A stretch of DNA of 5,371 nt from Gemmatimonadota bacterium (GTDB lineage Bacteria > Latescibacterota > UBA2968 > UBA8231): positions 4,595 to 9,965 of the forward strand of contig JAPOYQ010000374.1 in the NCBI GenBank assembly GCA_026706505.1, in the 5' to 3' direction. The translations under genes and the position numbers were made by a program. Shown one piece after another: positions 1 through 5,371 of the stretch (positions within the stretch are counted from its first letter, which is position 1; every line of letters begins with the position of its first letter). The notes under the pieces are model-generated. The model ran no database searches. It was not told where the DNA came from and worked only from the letters and a program-made list of their open reading frames with translations.

Positions 1-1
1 G

Positions 2-1564
2 CGCCGTGCGTTCTGGTTGCCCGCAGAGGCGATCGACGCGCCGAAGTTGCAGCAGATGCTGCGGCAAAAGCAGCTCGCGTTCCATCACGCGAAGTTCGAT
101 TTGACGATTCTCGAACGGCACGACATCGACCTTGAAGGCGCGGAGATTTTCGATACGCTCCTCGCGGCCCATTTGCTCGACGAAAACCGCTCGAAGTCGC
201 TCAAGCGGCTCGCGCGGGATCTGCTCGACGAGGAAGCCGTTGACTTCAACGACCTCAATCAACTGACGCTGTTCGGCAAAAACCCCGATCTCGCCGAGTA
301 CGCCTGCGCCGACGCGGACTATACGTTCCGACTGTACGAATTGTTCAAAGCGGAAATCGACGAGCTGCCGACGCTCGCCCATCTGTACTACGAATACGAA
401 CTGCCGACGATGCGCATCCTGCGGAAGATGGAACAGACAGGCATTTGCCTCGACATCGACCATCTCAAGCGCATTGGGGACGAATACCGACTGCGCATCC
501 GCGAACTGGAAGAGGGAATATGGGCGCATGCCGGCAGGAGGTTTCACGTCAATTCGACCGTCGAACTCGGCAAAGTGTTGTTCGGCGACCTAGCGCTGCC
601 GTCAGATCGCCAAACGCGCAGTGGTCGGCAGTCGGTCAACCAATGGGCGCTCGAATCCCTGCGCCACCGCCACCCCGTCGTCCCGCTCATTCTCGAACAC
701 CGCGAACTAACGACTCTGCTGGCGAACTATGTCGATAAACTTCCGCAACTCGTCTTGCCGGAAACGGGTCGCATCCACTGCAACTTCAATCAGACGGGGA
801 CGATCACTGGACGCCTTTCCTCCAACGACCCGAACCTACAAGCAATTCCCCGAGGCGCGACTATTCGCTCCGCTTTCGTCGCCGAGGAGGACCACGTCCT
901 CATCGACGTGGATTTTTCGCAGGTCGAACTGCGCTGCGCCGCCCATTACGCTCAGGACCCCAAGATGATGGAGGCGTTCGAACAAGACATAGACCTCCAT
1001 AAAAAGACGGTCGCCGACATCTTCGACAAACCGATTGAAGAGGTGACCGCCGAGGAACGGGACCAGGCAAAGGCGCTCAACTTTGGACTGATCTACGGAA
1101 TGGGCGCGAAGGCATTGTCGTCTGCGACCGGGCTTTCGCTCATAGAAGCAAAAGCGTTCATTGAAGCTTACTTCACAACCTATAAAAACGTGCGGCAGAT
1201 CCGCGAGGATGTGCTTGCTTATACGCGCCGGCATGGACATATCGTCAACATGTTCGGCCGGCGGCGGCGATTCCCCGATGGCAACGTCCGAACCGCTTTC
1301 AATTCGATGATTCAGGGCACTGCCGCGGACATCTGCCGCAACAAGATGATCGCCTTAGACAACATGCTCCCGTCGGAGACGCGAATGCTCGTGCAGGTCC
1401 ATGACGAACTGCTCCTCGAAGCTCCTCGGGACAAGGCTGGCGAATACGTTGATTTCATCACATCGATCATGGAGTCTCCCGTGGAAGACGCAAAGGGGCG
1501 GCCGTTTCGCGTGCCGATCCGCGTCGAAGCGGGGGTTGGTCGAAGCTGGGGAGATGCAAAATGA
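2..1564 (+). CDS. polA: Family A DNA polymerase (DNA polymerase I type), C-terminal part, 5' end outside window
   Basis: Template-directed DNA synthesis by a cytoplasmic family A polymerase, normally acting in repair and Okazaki-fragment processing. The frame is open to the left edge, so the start is missing; 520 residues are visible, counting codon 2-4 as residue 1. A DnaQ-like 3'-5' exonuclease remnant has ExoII (HHAKFD, Asp33) and ExoIII (YACAD, Tyr100/Asp104), so proofreading is plausible; ExoI lies upstream. The polymerase has TGRLSS (269-274), motif A DFSQVELR (Asp304), motif B with Arg353, Lys357, Phe361 and Tyr365 in KALNFGLIYG, the R-x3-N-x3-QGTAAD segment, and motif C VHDE (467-469). 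It ends with the usual GVGRSW tail. It is shorter than typical housekeeping PolA in two loops: after GRRRRFPD (3 rather than about 13 residues before the conserved Arg) and after NLQAIP. This recalls phage-like or secondary family A enzymes. Whether a 5'-nuclease domain exists cannot be seen. The family is certain; the housekeeping polA assignment is less so. Confidence 0.93.
   Translation, partial: RRAFWLPAEAIDAPKLQQMLRQKQLAFHHAKFDLTILERHDIDLEGAEIFDTLLAAHLLDENRSKSLKRLARDLLDEEAVDFNDLNQLTLFGKNPDLAEYACADADYTFRLYELFKAEIDELPTLAHLYYEYELPTMRILRKMEQTGICLDIDHLKRIGDEYRLRIRELEEGIWAHAGRRFHVNSTVELGKVLFGDLALPSDRQTRSGRQSVNQWALESLRHRHPVVPLILEHRELTTLLANYVDKLPQLVLPETGRIHCNFNQTGTITGRLSSNDPNLQAIPRGATIRSAFVAEEDHVLIDVDFSQVELRCAAHYAQDPKMMEAFEQDIDLHKKTVADIFDKPIEEVTAEERDQAKALNFGLIYGMGAKALSSATGLSLIEAKAFIEAYFTTYKNVRQIREDVLAYTRRHGHIVNMFGRRRRFPDGNVRTAFNSMIQGTAADICRNKMIALDNMLPSETRMLVQVHDELLLEAPRDKAGEYVDFITSIMESPVEDAKGRPFRVPIRVEAGVGRSWGDAK
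1548..1553 (+). promoter_or_regulatory. Ribosome binding site for the sugar isomerase gene
   Basis: GGGGAG lies 7 nt before the ATG at 1561, inside the last codons of the polymerase gene. It supports the ATG that overlaps the polymerase stop as the true start. The out-of-frame ATG at 1554 is too close to this site and opens no useful frame. Confidence 0.65.
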
Positions 1565-2385
1565 AGCTAGGGATTTTCCACAAGGTTTTTGAGCGGCCGA
1601 CGTTGGAGGAGAGCCTCGATGGGGTGCAGGCCGCTGGTTTGGAGGCCGTGCAACTCGATTTGACGGCTGCGGGTATTGATCCGGCGGCGCTGACGGACGC
1701 CGATTGCGAGCGCATCCGCGCTGCCCACGCAACGCGCGGCATTGAGATCGCCGCGCTGTCGGGGACCTTCAACATCATCGACCCCGACTTGGAAAAGCGC
1801 CGCGCTGGGATGCAGTGGCTCGCCGCGCTAGCCACTGCGAGTGGAAAGTTGGGGACGGAACTGATCACTTCTTGCACGGGTACGCGCAATCCCGACTGGC
1901 TGTGGGGCGGTCATCCCGACAATAGCACGCCGGCCGCATGGGCCGAGATGGTCGCGGCCATGGGAGAAGCTGTGGAGATTGCCGAGGCACGGCGCGCGAC
2001 TTTGGTCTTCGAGCCGGAGGTCAACAATGTGGTGGATTCGGCGCAGAAGGCGCGGCGCTTGCTCGACGAGGTGCGATCCGAGCATTTGCAGGTGGTTATC
2101 GACGGAGCCAATCTGTTCCACGCCGGCCAGTTACCGAGGATGCGCGAGGTCTTAGACGAGGCGTTCGACCTGCTCGGGGATTCGATTCGGTTGGCTCACG
2201 CCAAGGACTTGGAACAAGACGGCGACGTCGGGCATCAAGCCGCGGGTACGGGGTTGCTCGACTACGATCATTACTTGGCGTGCTTGCGGCAGATCGGTTT
2301 TGACGGGTCGTTGATATTGCACAGCCTCGAAGAGGAGCAGGTGGCGGCGTCAGCGGCTTTTGTGCGCGAGCGCATGAACACTTGA
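1561..2385 (+). CDS. Sugar phosphate isomerase/epimerase-like TIM-barrel protein (xylose isomerase-like / AP endonuclease 2 fold)
   Basis: Predicted cytoplasmic, divalent-metal-dependent enzyme that isomerises or epimerises a sugar or keto-sugar; the substrate is unknown. The 274 residues match the usual length of this superfamily. Family landmarks are visible in order: an N-terminal first strand (KLGIF), a central FEPEVNN strand with putative metal ligand Glu151, VVIDGANLF with Asp181, the LAHAKD segment with His213 and Asp216, and a GTGLLDY loop (229-235) typical just before the last helices. The usual final glutamate ligand near the last strand is not obvious: the strand reads LILHSLEEEQV, with His254 and Glu257-259 nearby. 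There is no signal peptide. The ATG overlaps the polymerase TGA by 4 nt (ATGA), suggesting translational coupling. A Gfo/Idh/MocA dehydrogenase follows after 14 nt, a frequent partnership in inositol, keto-sugar and glycoside catabolism. Hydroxypyruvate isomerase or tagatose/psicose epimerase names would be over-precise. Confidence 0.88.
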   Translation: MKLGIFHKVFERPTLEESLDGVQAAGLEAVQLDLTAAGIDPAALTDADCERIRAAHATRGIEIAALSGTFNIIDPDLEKRRAGMQWLAALATASGKLGTELITSCTGTRNPDWLWGGHPDNSTPAAWAEMVAAMGEAVEIAEARRATLVFEPEVNNVVDSAQKARRLLDEVRSEHLQVVIDGANLFHAGQLPRMREVLDEAFDLLGDSIRLAHAKDLEQDGDVGHQAAGTGLLDYDHYLACLRQIGFDGSLILHSLEEEQVAASAAFVRERMNT

Positions 2386-2386
2386 G

Positions 2387-2393
2387 AAAGGGA
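2387..2393 (+). promoter_or_regulatory. Ribosome binding site deciding the dehydrogenase start
   Basis: AAAGGGA lies 6 nt upstream of ATG 2400. This favours that ATG over the in-frame TTG at 2382, which overlaps the isomerase stop and would add only six charged residues (MRKGRK) ahead of the Rossmann fold. Confidence 0.65.
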
Positions 2394-2399
2394 CGAAAA

Positions 2400-3428
2400 A
2401 TGGCTGTAGGCAAGTTGCGCGCGGCTGTTATTGGTGCTGGCGTGGGTGGGGGGCATGGATACGCGTACGCCCGCGCCCCGGAATACGAATTCGCGGCGGT
2501 CTGCGACATAAACCCAGAGGTGTTGGCACGCTTTTACGAGCGGGCCGAGATTGAGCGAGGATCCGTCGCCGAATACTCGGATTACCGCGAGATGTTGGCT
2601 CGGGAACGCCTCGACGCGGTGAGTGTGGCCACCCCAGATCACCTCCACGCCGACCCGGTCTGCGATGCGGTGGCCGCGGGCGTGCGCGGCATTTTCTGCG
2701 AGAAGCCGCTGGCGACCACTGCAGAGGATGCCGACCGCATCATCGACGCGCTCGACCGCCACAACGCGGTGTTGTCGGTAGATCACACGCGCAGTTGGCT
2801 GCCGTCCTATCAGGCCGTGCGCACGGCCATCCGCGACGGCGAGATCGGCAGCTTGACGAGGATTGTGGCGCATCTCGGCGGTCGTCGCGCCATGCTCTTT
2901 CGCAATGGAACGCATTTGGTCGATGCGGTGTGCTTTTTTGCGGATGCCGAGCCGGTGTGGGTGATCGCCGCGCACGAGCGCGGGTTTGAAGACTACGGCC
3001 CGGTGTACGACGGCCGGGGCGGCAGGGACCCGCAATTCGATCCCGGATCGACGATCATCGTGGAGTTTGCCAATGGGGTACGCGGGCTGATCAATTGTGC
3101 CAAGCGGACTCCGCAGATGTTCGAACTGGACTTACAGGGCACGGACGGTCGCTTCTATCTGACCGATCAGCAGTGCATGGCTTGGAAGACGGATACTCCT
3201 GAGGGGACGCCCGAGGCGGTGCCGCCGCCGCCGGGTCGCGGTTATGCCAGTCCGTTTGGCGCGAACTTGATTCCGGCTGTGCAGGAGCTAGCGCAGGCGA
3301 TTCAGGGTGAGGCGCGTAGCTCGTCGCCAGCTGAGCGTGGCCGACACACGCTGGAGATCATGGTAGCTGCGCTACAGTCGCAGGTCGAGGGAAATGCGAA
3401 GGTGGAATTGCCGCTGCCGAGGGGCTGA
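2400..3428 (+). CDS. Gfo/Idh/MocA family NAD(P)-dependent oxidoreductase
   Basis: Predicted cytoplasmic dehydrogenase/reductase acting on a sugar, cyclitol or related polyol; the substrate is unknown. The 342 residues are the normal family length. The N-terminal Rossmann domain has an AVIGAGVGG glycine motif (Gly12, Gly14, Gly17) and an acidic residue, Asp36, ending the second strand (VCDIN), which usually favours NAD(H). The VATPDHLHA segment (76-84) and the signature CEKPLATT follow, with Lys102 as the expected catalytic/cofactor-contact lysine. The C-terminal alpha/beta substrate domain starts around residue 125 and holds NGTHLVDAV, with His172 and Asp175 as candidate catalytic residues. 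A proline run (PPPP) lies near residues 275-278. There is no Tat or Sec signal, unlike many secreted planctomycete-type members. The ATG at 2400 is chosen for its Shine-Dalgarno and because the fold begins immediately. The gene follows the isomerase by 14 nt, so the two are very likely co-transcribed and may act on the same substrate. Confidence 0.92.
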   Translation: MAVGKLRAAVIGAGVGGGHGYAYARAPEYEFAAVCDINPEVLARFYERAEIERGSVAEYSDYREMLARERLDAVSVATPDHLHADPVCDAVAAGVRGIFCEKPLATTAEDADRIIDALDRHNAVLSVDHTRSWLPSYQAVRTAIRDGEIGSLTRIVAHLGGRRAMLFRNGTHLVDAVCFFADAEPVWVIAAHERGFEDYGPVYDGRGGRDPQFDPGSTIIVEFANGVRGLINCAKRTPQMFELDLQGTDGRFYLTDQQCMAWKTDTPEGTPEAVPPPPGRGYASPFGANLIPAVQELAQAIQGEARSSSPAERGRHTLEIMVAALQSQVEGNAKVELPLPRG

Positions 3429-3467
3429 CGAACGCAACCTCGCATTGGGAATCATAAAAAACAAGAC

Positions 3468-4388
3468 ATGGAATATCGTCTGAAACGGGGAGAAAGCGCG
3501 CCCGAAGGGGTGCGGCGGATGGCTGCCGAACAGCTTGACAAGGCCCTTGAACACCTCGCGTGCCAGGACGGGAAACGAGACAAGCACATCCACGAGGCCC
3601 GCAAGGCCACCAAGCGCCTGCGGGCCTTGGTGCGTCTGGTCCGCCGCGAGCTGGGAGACGAGGTGTACGCCTTGGAAAACCAGTGCTATCGAGACGCCGG
3701 CCAGCGGCTTTCAGAACTGCGCGACGCCACGGTGCTGGTCGAGACCTTAGACCGCTTGGTGGAATCTCTGGGCAAAGACGTGCCGAAGAGTCGGTTCGCC
3801 CGGGTGCGGGCATGGCTGGTGGAGCGCCGCGACCAGGTCTATGGTCAAGTGGCTAACAGCGATCGGGCCGTTCAGGAGGTGATCGCCAATCTCACTCAGG
3901 CCCGCGAGCGCCTGGAGAATTGGGATCTGCAACGCCAGGGCTGGGGAGGGATCCGGGTGGGGTTGCAGCGAATATACGCACGGGGCCGGCGCGACTTTGC
4001 CGCAGCCTACGCGCTGCCCAGCGACGAGGCATTTCACGACTGGCGCAAGCAGGCCAAGTACCTGTGGTACCACACCCAGATACTGGAGAATGTCTGGCCG
4101 CCGGTTATGCAAGCCTTGACCGGGGAACTTGATCAGCTAGGGGAGTTGCTGGGCCAGGATCACGACCTAGCGGTATTGCGCACTACGGTTCTGGCCGAGT
4201 TTCCCAGGGCCGGAGCCACCGCCACACTGCGGGCCTTGGAAAGTCGGATTGGCGAGGTGCGTGCCCGGAAGCAGGCCGAGGCGCGTCTGCTGGCCGAGCG
4301 CATCTACTTGGAACGGCCGCGAGATTTTACCCGACGTCTGCGGGGTTATTGGCGGGTGTGGCAGGCGGAACAGTCCGCTGGACACTGA
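3468..4388 (+). CDS. CHAD domain-containing protein
   Basis: CHAD (conserved histidine alpha-helical domain) proteins are basic helical bundles known to bind polyphosphate, and some localise to polyphosphate granules. The 306 residues are nearly all CHAD. The first repeat has IHEARKATKRLRALVRLVRR (His42, Arg45, Lys46, Lys49, Arg50, Arg52), followed by LSELRDATVLVETLDRL with the Arg85-Asp86 pair. The second repeat has FHDWRKQAKYLWYHTQIL (His190, Arg193, Lys194, Lys197), followed by LGQDHDLAVL (228-237). This internal duplication is the family hallmark. No CYTH/triphosphatase domain is attached; the N-terminus is only about 35 residues before the first motif. There is no signal peptide or membrane segment. 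ATG 3468 is the first in-frame start after the preceding stop but lacks a clear Shine-Dalgarno; ATG 3519 is an alternative that keeps both repeats. It sits 39 nt after the dehydrogenase with no obvious functional link to sugar metabolism. Family confidence is high; the cellular role is inferred. Confidence 0.92.
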   Translation: MEYRLKRGESAPEGVRRMAAEQLDKALEHLACQDGKRDKHIHEARKATKRLRALVRLVRRELGDEVYALENQCYRDAGQRLSELRDATVLVETLDRLVESLGKDVPKSRFARVRAWLVERRDQVYGQVANSDRAVQEVIANLTQARERLENWDLQRQGWGGIRVGLQRIYARGRRDFAAAYALPSDEAFHDWRKQAKYLWYHTQILENVWPPVMQALTGELDQLGELLGQDHDLAVLRTTVLAEFPRAGATATLRALESRIGEVRARKQAEARLLAERIYLERPRDFTRRLRGYWRVWQAEQSAGH

Positions 4389-4419
4389 AGGGATTGACAC
4401 GACTCGCCATTTGACGAAA

Positions 4420-4425
4420 AAGGAG
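4420..4425 (+). promoter_or_regulatory. Ribosome binding site for the terminal unknown gene
   Basis: AAGGAG with an 8-nt spacer to ATG 4434 is the strongest Shine-Dalgarno in the window. It fixes the start of the last gene and suggests that gene is well translated independently of the CHAD gene. Confidence 0.75.
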
Positions 4426-4433
4426 CTATTCCC

Positions 4434-5371
4434 ATGATCCATACGACTATGTGGACCTATCCCTGGGATGTGATTGACGAGGGGGTGGATCGCGTCCTCG
4501 GTTCCCTCAAAGAAGAGGTCGGGCTGGATGCGATCAGCCTGTCCACGGTCTATCACACCTACGATGAGCTGCGCACCCACATGCCCGGTAAAAAGCTCTT
4601 TTCCGGGTACGAGGATGCCATCTACTTCCAGCCCCAGAGCGAGCTGTACCAGGGTACTAAGATCAAGCCGAACGTGCATCCTATGGCCAAGGACCAAGAT
4701 CCGGTGCGGATCATCGCCGAGGCCTGCCGGGCACGCGATTTGGAACTGATTTCGTGGACTGTGCCCCTGCACAACCACTACATGGCTAGGCAGCAGCCAG
4801 ACTGCGCTCTGCTCGGTGTGTTCGGGGATCGCTATCCGGGTTGTCTGTGCCCGGCCAATCCCGAGGTGCGGGAGTACGTACTAGGATTGAGCTTGGACTT
4901 GGCCACCAACTGCGGTGTGCAGATGATCGAGTACGAGTCCCTCCACTACATGAGCTTTGGCATGTTTCGCAACCACGCCAAGGTGGGGGTTGAACTCGGA
5001 GCGGTGGGCTCGCTGTTGATGTCGCTGTGCTTTTGCGATGGGTGTACGCAGCGGGCCGTGGACAGGGGTATGGATGTAGGGGAATTGAAGGGCAAGGTGG
5101 AAAAATGGCTCTTGGACATCTTTGAGGAGGGGCCGCCGGAGCGCGGCGTGGAGGAATTCGTCGCCGACGAGCCTTTGGTGCACGAATACGTAAAGATGCG
5201 CGCGGACACTGTGACGTCGCTGGCTACGAAGGTGAAAGAGGCCGTAAAAATACCCGTTTCTTTTTTGTACATGGGCAATTATCACAATAATGGCATCGAC
5301 CGCGAACCCATTGAAAAACACGTCGATCGCGGCAATGTCTTCTGCACCCGACCCTCGCCCGCGGAAGCCAG
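4434..5371 (+). CDS. Uncharacterised protein, possibly a glycoside-hydrolase-like (beta/alpha)-barrel; 3' end outside window
   Basis: An uninterrupted frame of 312 codons runs from a well-placed ATG to the right edge, so the C-terminus is missing. I do not recognise a named family with certainty. The start is short and strand-like (MIHTTMWTYPWD), with no signal peptide, implying a cytoplasmic protein. Alternating predicted strands and helices (LDAISLS at 31-37, LELISWTVPLHNH at 103-115, VQMIEYESLHY at 162-172, IPVSFLYMGNYHNN at 273-286) look like a TIM-type barrel. Aromatic, His and acidic residues at the strand ends (His113, His115, Glu166, Glu168, His284) could form an active site. CLCPANPEVREYVL (137-150) and a Cys-rich CFCDGC (199-204) resemble segments of hypothetical glycosyl-hydrolase (GHL-type) proteins found in environmental bacteria. 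The codon pattern is normal and the reverse-strand frames over it look like shadows. Coding status is near certain; the functional class is tentative, favoured by the isomerase/dehydrogenase neighbours. Confidence 0.8.
   Translation, partial: MIHTTMWTYPWDVIDEGVDRVLGSLKEEVGLDAISLSTVYHTYDELRTHMPGKKLFSGYEDAIYFQPQSELYQGTKIKPNVHPMAKDQDPVRIIAEACRARDLELISWTVPLHNHYMARQQPDCALLGVFGDRYPGCLCPANPEVREYVLGLSLDLATNCGVQMIEYESLHYMSFGMFRNHAKVGVELGAVGSLLMSLCFCDGCTQRAVDRGMDVGELKGKVEKWLLDIFEEGPPERGVEEFVADEPLVHEYVKMRADTVTSLATKVKEAVKIPVSFLYMGNYHNNGIDREPIEKHVDRGNVFCTRPSPAEA
4582..4609 (+). repeat. Intragenic imperfect inverted repeat (hairpin-capable)
   Basis: The arm at 4582-4588 (TGCCCGG) pairs with 4603-4609 (CCGGGTA), including one G-U. 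After a bulged T at 4589, A4590-4593 pairs with T4599-4602, leaving a 5-nt loop. It lies about 150 nt inside the last gene and encodes MPGKKLFSG, so the repeat may be coincidental. A role as a terminator is unlikely because no T-run follows the full stem. Confidence 0.4.

Noticed and set aside
2382..2399. TTG start for the dehydrogenase overlapping the isomerase stop
   Set aside because: The ATG at 2400 has a properly spaced AAAGGGA, and the TTG would place that same site inside the coding region with no upstream ribosome site of its own.
2271..3035. Long reverse-strand open frame (254 codons) opposite the isomerase end and dehydrogenase
   Set aside because: It lies opposite strongly recognisable forward genes, has no family motifs, and such antisense frames are common in G+C-rich coding DNA.
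3426..3428. TGA as a recoded sense codon (all visible stops are TGA)
   Set aside because: Each TGA falls at the expected end of its protein family, further stops follow soon after in the polymerase and isomerase frames, and Trp is encoded by TGG throughout.
4394..4399. TTGACA as a possible -35 box before the unknown gene
   Set aside because: No TATAAT-like box occurs 16-18 nt downstream, where the sequence is AAAAAG in the ribosome binding site. The spacing leaves no room for a leader.
4167..4778. Reverse-strand open frame (203 codons) across the CHAD/unknown gene junction
   Set aside because: It overlaps the end of the CHAD domain and the start of a well-initiated forward gene, and its translation shows no recognisable domain.
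4881..5321. Reverse-strand open frames opposite the last gene
   Set aside because: The forward frame is continuous for 312 codons with a strong ribosome binding site and protein-like composition; the reverse translations are Arg/His/Ser-rich shadows.

Overview
The window is a compact bacterial stretch of five genes, all on the + strand, with about 45 bp or less between neighbours. It is G+C-rich by eye. The gene content, a xylose-isomerase-like sugar isomerase beside a Gfo/Idh/MocA dehydrogenase and an uncharacterised barrel-type protein, resembles environmental bacteria rich in sugar-catabolism paralogues, such as Planctomycetes, Latescibacterota or Poribacteria. That placement is a weak inference from family content only. 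All four visible stop codons are TGA, and the ORFs read normally under the standard code.

Layout: (1) 2-1564, the C-terminal part of a family A DNA polymerase (PolA type), open at the left edge; its proofreading-type exonuclease remnant, thumb, fingers and palm motifs are all legible. (2) 1561-2385, a sugar phosphate isomerase/epimerase-like TIM barrel whose ATG overlaps the polymerase stop (ATGA). (3) 2400-3428, a Gfo/Idh/MocA NAD(P)-dependent oxidoreductase with its own Shine-Dalgarno. (4) 3468-4388, a stand-alone CHAD-domain protein with two histidine/arginine-rich helical repeats, the kind of domain associated with polyphosphate. (5) 4434 to the right edge, an uncharacterised soluble protein, possibly a glycoside-hydrolase-like barrel, cut off by the window end.

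Genes 2 and 3 make functional sense together: an oxidoreductase making or reducing a keto-sugar, and an isomerase/epimerase acting on it. Gene 5 may belong to the same carbohydrate theme. The polymerase and the CHAD protein have no obvious metabolic link to these and may simply share the transcript. Glutamate codon choice flips exactly at the polymerase/isomerase overlap, which hints that the two sides have different histories or expression constraints. I saw no tRNA, rRNA, CRISPR array, insertion sequence, convincing promoter or intergenic terminator. No clear new multi-gene system is evident; the best candidates for a second look are the divergent polymerase, its ATGA coupling to a sugar gene, the CHAD insertion and the unknown terminal gene.
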